From assembly GCA_036744635.1 (NCBI GenBank), contig DAIOHQ010000292.1:1-5410 (forward strand): DNA of 5,410 nucleotides, written 5' to 3'. This DNA comes from DAIOHQ01 sp036744635. GTDB taxonomy: Bacteria > Planctomycetota > Phycisphaerae > Tepidisphaerales > Tepidisphaeraceae. Positions 1 to 4,191 of the stretch are shown one piece after another; the first letter of the stretch is position 1, and every line of letters starts with the position of its first letter. A program made the position numbers and the translations under genes. The notes beneath the pieces were generated by a model. It saw nothing but the letters and a program-made list of their open reading frames with translations, was not told the origin of the DNA and ran no database searches.

Positions 1-30
1 TGGTGGGGCAGACATTCTTGTCTGCCACGG
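1..30. repeat. 30-nt palindromic repeat, copy 1
   Basis: The block matches 3700-3729 at 27 of 30 positions in the same orientation. Its core is a perfect 8-bp stem (GGCAGACA at 7-14 with TGTCTGCC at 19-26) around a TTCT loop. The differences from copy 2 keep the pairing: A10-T23 becomes G-C, and position 28, which can pair with G5, changes from C to T. That pattern suggests selection for a hairpin or mobility as a palindrome. It lies downstream of rpsS where rplV is expected. There is no T-tract on either side, so a simple intrinsic terminator is unlikely. It looks like a REP-like dispersed element; the copy number in the genome is not visible here. Confidence 0.8.
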
Positions 31-81
31 GACAATGTACTCATTGGCCCGTCCTTCTCCACTCTTACTCAGGACTAGCTA

Positions 82-369
82 TCACGCCGGCGCCCCCGGC
101 GCCGCTGCCTTCTTGCCGCTGTGGCCGCGGAACGTCCGCGTCGGGGAAAACTCCCCGAGCTTGTGGCCGACCATGTCTTCCTGCACGAACACCTTCAGGA
201 ATTTGTTGCCGTTATGCACCTCGAAGGTGTGCCCGACGAATTCCGGAATGATCGTACACATCCGCGCCCAGGTCCGGATCGGCTGCTTCGCCCGGTTCTC
301 GTTCAGCTTCGAGACCTTCTGAAACAATTTCTCGCTGACGAACGGGCCTTTTTTTGCGCTTCTGCTCAT
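82..369 (-). CDS. rpsS: 30S ribosomal protein S19
   Basis: This 95-residue protein belongs to the S19 family, which sits in the head of the 30S subunit, partners S13 and contacts the decoding region. The sequence shows the family start MSRSAKKGPFV, the central TWARMCTIIPEFVGHTFEVHNG (about residues 33-54), the VGHKLGEFSPTRTFRGH motif (67-83) and a short Ala/Pro-rich tail. Length is close to the usual 90-95. The ATG at 369 is preceded by GGAG about eight bases away. It follows rplB with a 67-base gap, in the standard S10 order, and ends in TGA. The only unusual point is that its SD lies inside a short direct repeat (TCAGTCTCC twice on the plus strand). The identification is firm. Confidence 0.98.
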   Translation of the reverse strand: MSRSAKKGPFVSEKLFQKVSKLNENRAKQPIRTWARMCTIIPEFVGHTFEVHNGNKFLKVFVQEDMVGHKLGEFSPTRTFRGHSGKKAAAPGAPA

Positions 370-372
370 AGT

Positions 373-396
373 TCAGTCTCCAAGTCATCAGTCTCC
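373..396. repeat. short direct repeat in rplB-rpsS spacer
   Basis: TCAGTCTCC occurs at 373-381 and again at 388-396. A partly complementary GGGAGATT follows at 417-424, and TCGC/GCGA (402-405, 412-415) can form a weak stem. On the transcribed minus strand the copy next to rpsS supplies its SD (GGAGACTGA). This looks like a decayed member of the palindromic spacer elements seen elsewhere in the operon, but it is short and the structure is weak. Confidence 0.5.
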
Positions 397-436
397 TGGC
401 ATCGCTCACTTGCGACGGGAGATTGGCGGCTCATAC

Positions 437-1303
437 TTAGATGTTCACCGTCTGCGGCCGATTCTGATACGGGCCGAACTTCCGACGCCGCAGGATCAGC
501 TTCTCGCTGTTTTTGCGGCCATTGCGGGTCTTGCCGCCCTTGGCCAGCACGCCCGTCTTCGAGCATGGATGCCGCCCGCCGTTGGCCCGGCCTTCGCCGC
601 CGCCCATGGGATGGTCGATCGGGTTCATCGCCTTGGCACGCGTGTGCGGGCGGATGCCCATGTGCCGGCTGCGCCCGGCCTTGCCGATGCTCACGTTGAT
701 CCAGTCCAGATTCCCGAGCTGGCCGATCGTCGCCCGGCAGGCGCTGCGCACCCGGCGCATCTCGCCGGATGGGAGAATGATCACCGACCACTCCCCTTCC
801 TTGGCGCCCAAACGGCCGACGCCGCCGGCCGTCCGCACCAGCTTGCCGCCCTGGCCGGGGTTCATCTCAATATTATGAATTTCCAGTCCCGACGGAATGT
901 TGGCCAGCGGCATCGCGTTGCCGAGTTCCGGAGGCGCTGTCGGGCCGCTCATGATCGTAGCCCCCACGCGCAGGCCGTTCGGGCCCAGGATATATGCCTT
1001 TTCGCCATCCTCATACTGAATTAGCGCGATGTGGACAGTGCGGTTGGGATCGTATTCGATCGCGACCACCTTCGCCGCCACGCCATCTTTCTGCCGCTTG
1101 AAATCGATGATGCGATACAGCCGCTTGTTGCCGCCGCCGGTGTGCTTGGCGGTGATCACGCCGTGGTGGTTGCGCCCATTGGCCCGGCGCTGACCGACAC
1201 ACAGGGACTTCTCCGGCGTGAACTTCGTCAGCACTGCCTTGTAGTCCAGGACGCTGCCTGCCCGCCGCCCCGCGGATGTCGGATTGTAATATTTAATCGG
1301 CAT
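437..1303 (-). CDS. rplB: 50S ribosomal protein L2
   Basis: L2 is a primary 23S rRNA-binding protein at the subunit interface, needed for 50S assembly and peptidyl-transferase activity. The 288-residue product starts MPIKYYNPTSAGRR and contains the OB-fold/SH3-like region with TGGGNKRLYRIIDFKR, the EYDPNRTVHIALIQYEDGEKAYIL block, the loop with NIPSGLEIHNIEMNPGQGGK, and the C-terminal NPIDHPMGGGEGRANGGRH. The frame is open to an ATG at 1321, but that adds only MKREEV, which no L2 has. The ATG at 1303 has an AGAAGAAG SD about five bases upstream, so it was chosen. E. coli Asp228 and His229 are kept, while E. coli His231 is Met. The stop is TAA. It follows rplW by 74 bases. Confidence 0.97.
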   Translation of the reverse strand: MPIKYYNPTSAGRRAGSVLDYKAVLTKFTPEKSLCVGQRRANGRNHHGVITAKHTGGGNKRLYRIIDFKRQKDGVAAKVVAIEYDPNRTVHIALIQYEDGEKAYILGPNGLRVGATIMSGPTAPPELGNAMPLANIPSGLEIHNIEMNPGQGGKLVRTAGGVGRLGAKEGEWSVIILPSGEMRRVRSACRATIGQLGNLDWINVSIGKAGRSRHMGIRPHTRAKAMNPIDHPMGGGEGRANGGRHPCSKTGVLAKGGKTRNGRKNSEKLILRRRKFGPYQNRPQTVNI

Positions 1304-1317
1304 AACTTCTTCTCTCT

Positions 1318-1358
1318 TCACCCCCTCTCCCCGGTACTCCGGGAGAGGGCTGGGGTGA
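1318..1358. repeat. CCCTCTCCC/GGGAGAGGG palindrome in rplW-rplB spacer
   Basis: CCCTCTCCCCGG (1323-1334) pairs with CCGGGAGAGGG (1339-1349), with one bulged C and a TACT loop. TCACC (1318-1322) and GGTGA (1354-1358) extend the helix past an internal bulge. It occupies most of the 74-base spacer, between the rplW stop and the rplB SD. No T-tract follows on the minus strand (the sequence continues into GAAGAGAGAAG), so it is unlikely to be a strong terminator. It resembles a dispersed intergenic palindrome and might affect mRNA stability or processing; that role is inference. Confidence 0.8.
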
Positions 1359-1377
1359 GGGCCTATTTCATTGGACC

Positions 1378-1656
1378 CTAGAACAGGTCAATCCTCGAAT
1401 TCTCATCCAGCACCACCACCGCGCGCTTCCAGGCGCTCGTCGTCGCCATCTTGAATTTCGCCCGCCGCGGCTTGCCCTTGCGGGTCATGGTGCGCACGTC
1501 GATCACCTTCACTTCGTAAATCTTCTCGACGGCCTCTCGAATCTGGTGCTTGTTCGCCTCCGGATGCACCTGGAACGCATAAGCATTTCGTGTTGCTTGC
1601 TGATGCGTGCTCTTCTCAGTGACCAGCGGCTTGATGATGACGTTTGTGTTATCCAT
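1378..1656 (-). CDS. rplW: 50S ribosomal protein L23
   Basis: L23 binds domain III of 23S rRNA near the exit of the peptide tunnel, where trigger factor and the signal recognition particle dock. The 92-residue product shows the family features: IIKPLVTEKST (7-17), YAFQVHPEANKHQIREAVEKIYEVKVIDVRTM (26-57) and the basic KGKPRRAKFKM (60-70), followed by WKRAVVVLDENSRIDLF. The length is normal for bacterial L23. The ATG at 1656 is preceded by GGAAGAGAG, a moderate SD. The upstream gene rplD ends 73 bases earlier, and that gap is filled by a long inverted repeat. The stop codon is TAG. Confidence 0.97.
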   Translation of the reverse strand: MDNTNVIIKPLVTEKSTHQQATRNAYAFQVHPEANKHQIREAVEKIYEVKVIDVRTMTRKGKPRRAKFKMATTSAWKRAVVVLDENSRIDLF

Positions 1657-1671
1657 CTTATGCTCTCTTCC

Positions 1672-1728
1672 GTAGGGTCCGCTTTAGCGGACGGGATTGG
1701 TGCTCGCGTCCGCTAAAGCGGACCCTAC
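1672..1728. repeat. 22-bp perfect inverted repeat in rplD-rplW spacer
   Basis: The arms 1672-1693 and 1707-1728 are exact reverse complements, separated by 13 bases. Each arm is itself nearly palindromic (GTCCGC TTTA GCGGAC in the left arm, GTCCGC TAAA GCGGAC in the right). The RNA can therefore form one long hairpin or two small ones. The element starts one base after the rplD stop codon and ends where the rplW SD begins. This looks like two inverted copies of a small mobile palindrome. A role in RNA processing or decoupling of translation is possible but not shown. Confidence 0.88.
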
Positions 1729-1729
1729 A

Positions 1730-2344
1730 CTACGCCAAAATCTGCTCCAACCCTTCCTTCGTCACCAACAGCTTACGATTCCGCAGGATGTCCCAGGCGT
1801 TCAACTGCGCCACCGTCGTCAACGTGGTCCGGCCAAGGTTTCTTGCCGACCGCTCCACCGATTCATCCCGCCCCGCCAGCGCCAACAGACAGCTCCGGTC
1901 GATGCCCAGTGCCTTGTACATCTTTGCCACCAGCTTGGTCTTGGGCTGATCGAGCGTGATCTGATCAACCACCAGCAGGTCATTGCTCTGCAGTTTCGAC
2001 AGGATCGCGCTGTTCCGCGCCAGCCGCCTTGCCTTCTTCGGCAGCGCCTGCCGCCAGTCCTTGGGCCGCTTCTGCTTGGCGTGGCCGCCGCCTTTGCGGA
2101 CGGGCTGACGGATCGTTCCCATGCGGGCGTTGCCGGTGCCCTTTTGGCGATAAATTTTGCGGGTAGAGCCTTCGACTTCACCGCGCGCCAGCGTCTGCAC
2201 GGTCCCCTGCCGCTGGTTGGCATGGTACATCACGAGAGCCTGTTTCAGCAGGTTCTTGCGAACCTCTCCGCCGAGCTTCGCCTCATCCACCTGGATGGTC
2301 TCGATCTTCTCGCCGCTCTGATTGAATACCGGAACTTCGATCAT
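1730..2344 (-). CDS. rplD: 50S ribosomal protein L4
   Basis: L4 binds domain I of 23S rRNA early in assembly, and its extended loop lines the peptide tunnel. In gammaproteobacteria it also represses its own S10 operon; that is not known here. The 204-residue product has a typical N-terminus (MIEVPVFNQSGEKI) and the tunnel-loop motif YRQKGTGNARMGTIRQPVRKGGG (about 65-87, usually GTGRAR.G). This is followed by the helical domain with KKARRLARNSAILSKL and the C-terminal WDILRNRKLLVTKEGLEQI. The ATG at 2344 has an AAAGGA SD (2350-2355) about five bases upstream. A 27-bp hairpin directly abuts this SD. The stop is TAG. Confidence 0.97.
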   Translation of the reverse strand: MIEVPVFNQSGEKIETIQVDEAKLGGEVRKNLLKQALVMYHANQRQGTVQTLARGEVEGSTRKIYRQKGTGNARMGTIRQPVRKGGGHAKQKRPKDWRQALPKKARRLARNSAILSKLQSNDLLVVDQITLDQPKTKLVAKMYKALGIDRSCLLALAGRDESVERSARNLGRTTLTTVAQLNAWDILRNRKLLVTKEGLEQILA

Positions 2345-2352
2345 GTTCGTCC

Positions 2353-2416
2353 TTTGTCATTTGTCATTGGTCATTGGTCATTTGTAACGAATGACCAATG
2401 ACAAATGACAAATGAC
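2353..2416. repeat. heptamer array forming a 27-bp hairpin between rplC and rplD
   Basis: The left arm is a run of 7-base units (TTTGTCA twice, then TTGGTCA twice, from 2353 to 2380). The right arm is the complementary run (TGACCAA, TGACAAA twice, then TGAC, 2392-2416). They pair as 2356-2382 with 2390-2416, with one mismatch (2369/2403) and a 7-base loop. In the mRNA the hairpin begins inside the rplC stop codon (its first base is at position 2418, the G at 2416) and ends at the base next to the rplD SD. Because the units are tandem, they can also pair in shifted registers. The shape suggests expansion by slippage or insertion of a palindromic element. Confidence 0.9.
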
Positions 2417-3081
2417 TATTGCTTCTCCGCTTTCACCTTCGCCGTCACCGACTTGCGAACGAAAAGGAGCCCGCCATTTGGTCCTGGCAAGGCTCCCTTG
2501 ATCAAGAGCACGTTATTGGCCGCATCAATCTTCACCAGCGGATGATTCCGCGTGGTGACTGTATCGAAGCCCATGTGCCCACCCATCCGCAGGCCCTTCT
2601 TGGGCTTGCCGCACTGGCCGCGCCAGGTTGCGTGCGAAGCGATCGAGCCCGGCGAACGATGCTTGCGTTCGGTGCCGTGCGTGGCCGGCATGCCACCAAA
2701 GTGGTGCCGCTTCATTACGCCTTGAAATCCCTTGCCCTTGCTCGTCCCGATGACATCCACGTACTCCACGCCATTAAAGATTTCCGCGTTCACCATCGCC
2801 CCCGCCGTCAGCGTGGTCGCTTCCTTCAATCGGATTTCCCGGAAGTGCTTTTTCGGCCCGGTCCCGGCCTTGGCGGTGTGCCCGATCAGTGGAAATGTGC
2901 TGTATTTTGCTTTGATGTCCCCAAACCCGATCTGCACCGCGTGATACCCGTCGCTCTCCAGGGTCTTCACCTGCGTGACATTACACGGACCCGCCTGCAC
3001 GACGGTGACCGGCACTACCGTGCCCTTCTCGTCGTACACGCGCGTCATTCCGATTTTCTTGCCTAGCAGTGCTGGGGTCAT
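2416..3081 (-). CDS. rplC: 50S ribosomal protein L3
   Basis: L3 is an early-assembling 50S protein that binds near the 3' end of 23S rRNA and reaches towards the peptidyl-transferase centre. The 221-residue product starts LLGKKIGMTRVYDEKG (residues 5-20) and has VPVTVVQAGPCNVTQVKT, GTSKGKGFQGVMKRHHFGG (112-130), THGTERKHRSPGSI (134-147) and the C-terminal NNVLLIKGALPGPNGG. It is about ten residues longer than E. coli L3. The central extension follows GSI, where residues 148-165 read ASHATWRGQCGKPKKGLR. The GQNQ of E. coli, which contains Gln150 (methylated by PrmB), is ASHA here. The ATG at 3081 follows a GGAAG SD. It is separated from rpsJ by 135 bases, longer than the other gaps, and ends in TAG. 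Confidence 0.97.
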   Translation of the reverse strand: MTPALLGKKIGMTRVYDEKGTVVPVTVVQAGPCNVTQVKTLESDGYHAVQIGFGDIKAKYSTFPLIGHTAKAGTGPKKHFREIRLKEATTLTAGAMVNAEIFNGVEYVDVIGTSKGKGFQGVMKRHHFGGMPATHGTERKHRSPGSIASHATWRGQCGKPKKGLRMGGHMGFDTVTTRNHPLVKIDAANNVLLIKGALPGPNGGLLFVRKSVTAKVKAEKQ

Positions 3082-3170
3082 TGGAACTTCCGTTTGCAGA
3101 CAAAATAGCTGCCGCGACTCGTGGCCTTCTGAGGCAACCGGGTTCTTGGATGAACCCCACGGTCCGGACT

Positions 3171-3198
3171 AACAAAAATGCCCCTTGCAGCAGGGGCA
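3171..3198 (-). terminator. terminator- or attenuator-like hairpin after rpsJ
   Basis: On the minus strand TGCCCCT pairs with AGGGGCA across a 6-base loop, and TTTTTGTT follows immediately. This is the standard form of a Rho-independent terminator, with a short 7-bp stem. It begins 18 bases after the rpsJ stop codon and faces the direction of the operon. Because rplC and the later genes must be expressed, it is likely a partial terminator or attenuator, unless a second promoter lies between 3082 and 3170. No convincing one is visible there. Confidence 0.7.
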
Positions 3199-3216
3199 CA
3201 TCTAATACGACTGAAA

Positions 3217-3528
3217 TCAGGCCTTGATCTTCACAAATACACCGGCGGGAACGACCAGGCGGTTGAGGGCTTCCACCGTGCGCGCCGTCGGCTCGAAGAT
3301 GTCGATCACGCGCTTGTGCGTGCGCATTTCGAACTGCTCGCGGGATTTCTTGTCAATATGCGGGCCACGAAGCACGGTGTAGCGTTCGATGCGGGTAGGC
3401 ATCGGAATCGGACCACACACCCGGGCATTGGTCCGCTTGGCATGGTCGACAATTTCCTTGGCCGACGCATCCAGCGCCCGGTGGTCGTATGCTTCCATTC
3501 GAATTCGAATCCGATCACCGCTGCTCAT
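3217..3528 (-). CDS. rpsJ: 30S ribosomal protein S10
   Basis: S10 is a late-assembling protein of the 30S head; in many bacteria it also acts as NusE in transcription antitermination with NusB. The 103-residue product is canonical: IRIRMEAYDHRALDASAKEIV (7-27), GPIPMPTRIERYTVLRGPHIDKKSREQFEMRTHKR (39-73) and the C-terminal LVVPAGVFVKIKA. The ATG at 3528 has only a weak purine-rich site (GGCGGTAAG) upstream. It is the first gene of the operon here: no tuf or fusA precedes it in the window, and the upstream region contains a promoter and a structured leader. The stop is TGA, soon followed by a terminator-like hairpin. Confidence 0.98.
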   Translation of the reverse strand: MSSGDRIRIRMEAYDHRALDASAKEIVDHAKRTNARVCGPIPMPTRIERYTVLRGPHIDKKSREQFEMRTHKRVIDIFEPTARTVEALNRLVVPAGVFVKIKA

Positions 3529-3580
3529 AACTTACCGCCATCTCAGACTTTTATCATTCCGCCGTGCAATTTCCATCCGC

Positions 3581-3601
3581 CCGGCGTGCAATCGCACCCG
3601 G
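3581..3601 (-). promoter_or_regulatory. hairpin in the rpsJ leader
   Basis: In the predicted S10 leader, CCGG plus GTGC pair with GCAC plus CCGG around a GATT loop, with one bulged G: an 8-bp GC-rich stem. The sequence ATTGCACG occurs twice in the leader (plus-strand CGTGCAAT at 3563-3570 and 3585-3592), one copy inside this hairpin. It could be a binding site for an autoregulatory ribosomal protein, as in other S10 leaders, but no resemblance to a known leader motif is claimed. Confidence 0.5.
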
Positions 3602-3619
3602 CGAAGCGATGGACGGGAA

Positions 3620-3647
3620 AATGTAGCGATTGTTTCGCTTGTGTCAA
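3620..3647 (-). promoter_or_regulatory. sigma70-type promoter of the S10 operon
   Basis: On the minus strand there is a perfect TTGACA -35 box (3642-3647), a 16-base spacer and TACATT as the -10 box (3620-3625, four of six consensus bases). Transcription would start near 3613, giving an untranslated leader of about 85 bases before rpsJ. The position directly upstream of a highly expressed operon supports it. The start point is an estimate from spacing. Confidence 0.65.
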
Positions 3648-3699
3648 GAAGACGTGTCCGACAAAATTCCACCGCGCAGCGTCCCCACCGCCATCCTGC

Positions 3700-3729
3700 T
3701 GGTGGGGCGGACATTCTTGTCCGCCATGG
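3700..3729. repeat. 30-nt palindromic repeat, copy 2
   Basis: This is the second copy of the element at 1-30, in the same orientation. GGCGGACA (3706-3713) pairs with TGTCCGCC (3718-3725) around TTCT. It lies between the stop codon of the 33-codon ORF and the S10 promoter. Compared with copy 1, paired bases have changed together, so the hairpin is preserved. Confidence 0.82.
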
Positions 3730-3752
3730 ACGGATGCCCTTCCCCATCGAGC

Positions 3753-3854
3753 TCAAATCAATCCCAGCGCTCCTATCGCCAGCGCCGCGGCCGCCAGCAG
3801 AAAAATCAACATCTCCAGCGCAAACCATGCCGCAGCAATACCCAAATGTTGCAT
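3753..3854 (-). CDS. small hydrophobic peptide, 33 residues, function unknown
   Basis: Reading the minus strand from an ATG at 3854 gives a 33-residue peptide ending in TGA at 3753. It starts MQHLGIAAAWFALEM and continues as an almost uninterrupted run of Leu, Ile, Ala, Gly and Phe to the last residue (...AIGALGLI). Glu14 is the only acidic residue and there is no Lys or Arg. It would make a single membrane-spanning helix of about 20-25 residues. The SD is good: AAGGGAG seven bases before the ATG (3862-3868). A 9-bp hairpin lies just upstream of the SD. It precedes the S10 promoter on the same strand but is probably a separate unit. The family is not recognised. Small single-span proteins include stress peptides, complex subunits and type I toxin-like peptides, and nothing here decides between them. 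A chance ORF remains possible. Confidence 0.5.
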   Translation of the reverse strand: MQHLGIAAAWFALEMLIFLLAAAALAIGALGLI

Positions 3855-3871
3855 TTTCTCTCTCCCTTCGC

Positions 3872-3894
3872 GCGCCTTGCCATCAGCAAGGCGC
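3872..3894. promoter_or_regulatory. 9-bp hairpin upstream of the small ORF
   Basis: GCGCCTTGC (3872-3880) and GCAAGGCGC (3886-3894) form a perfect 9-bp stem with a 5-base loop. On the minus strand its 3' arm ends three bases before the SD of the small hydrophobic ORF. There is no T-tract on either side. It may be part of that gene's leader or another palindromic repeat; the function is not evident. Confidence 0.55.
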
Positions 3895-4022
3895 ACCCAC
3901 TTCCGAACCCCGCGAAGAGTCCGGCGATATGAATCTGGCGTTCGTTCACCCGCGTGCTCTCGGCAAACGCCTCTGTCGGCCTGATCCTACCGGCCCTGCG
4001 CCAACCTCTGCAATAAGAAAAA

Positions 4023-4028
4023 TATAAT
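4023..4028 (+). promoter_or_regulatory. candidate -10 box for the exported-protein gene
   Basis: A perfect TATAAT sits in the only strongly AT-rich stretch of this region (about 4011-4036), facing the plus-strand gene. The -35 region at the usual distance (around 4000-4005, GCCAAC) is poor, so the promoter would be weak or activator-dependent. Transcription would start near 4035, giving a leader of roughly 155 bases that contains the hairpins described next. Confidence 0.4.
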
Positions 4029-4036
4029 TTAATACT

Positions 4037-4069
4037 GCGCTCCCCGACTGAAAAAAATGACGGGAGCGC
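4037..4069. promoter_or_regulatory. GC-rich hairpin at the start of the exported-protein leader
   Basis: GCGCTCCC (4037-4044) pairs with GGGAGCGC (4062-4069). One more pair forms if a C is bulged. The large loop contains a run of seven A (seven T on the minus strand). It begins just after the predicted plus-strand start site. Neither strand has a T-tract directly after the stem, so it is not a clear terminator. It could protect the 5' end of the transcript or be another palindromic repeat. Confidence 0.5.
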
Positions 4070-4082
4070 GCTGCCAACCTGA

Positions 4083-4173
4083 CCCTCCTTCCAATCCGGG
4101 TCGCTCGTCTCCAGATTGGCGACCCGGATTGCTTTACAGCGCGGGTGGACTCCGCGTGTATAACGAAGGAGGG
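4083..4173 (+). promoter_or_regulatory. predicted three-way-junction RNA that pairs with an SD-like sequence
   Basis: Three helices nest without overlap. The closing stem pairs CCCTCCTTC (4083-4091) with GAAGGAGGG (4165-4173), nine perfect pairs. Hairpin A pairs 4092-4104 with 4119-4131, thirteen perfect pairs with a 14-base loop, directly stacked on the closing stem. Hairpin B pairs TACA and CGCGG (4135-4138, 4140-4144) with CCGCG and TGTA (4152-4160), nine pairs with one bulged G. Single-stranded joints are only three and four bases. The closing stem masks AAGGAGGG, the best ribosome-binding sequence upstream of the plus-strand gene. It may be a cis-regulatory RNA or a MITE-like palindromic element whose ends happen to look like an SD. 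Confidence 0.6.
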
Positions 4174-4191
4174 GTTTTGACGGAGCGGCGG

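Noticed and set aside
366..1024. Long open frames on both strands across rplB and rpsS
   Set aside because: They overlap confident ribosomal genes, have no SD or family features, and their compositions (Arg, Ala, Pro-rich) are typical of shadow frames in GC-rich DNA.
1304..1321. L2 start at the upstream ATG (MKREEV extension)
   Set aside because: L2 proteins begin near MPIKYYNP, and the internal ATG has its own SD at the right distance.
1374..1380. GGACCCT next to the rplW stop as a half copy of the 1672-1728 repeat
   Set aside because: Only about eight bases match and no palindrome accompanies them, so chance is sufficient.
3082..3170. A promoter for rplC downstream of the terminator-like hairpin
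   Set aside because: TATTTT at about 3105 is a possible -10 box, but no -35 box lies at a suitable distance.
3178..4027. Plus-strand open frames of 200-268 codons across rpsJ and its upstream region
   Set aside because: They run antisense through rpsJ and through repeats and hairpins, lack ribosome-binding sites, and show no recognisable domains.
4057..4191. N-terminal extension of the exported protein to the ATG at 4057
   Set aside because: It would place 45 residues before a clear signal peptide and translate through the palindromic element; no SD precedes 4057.
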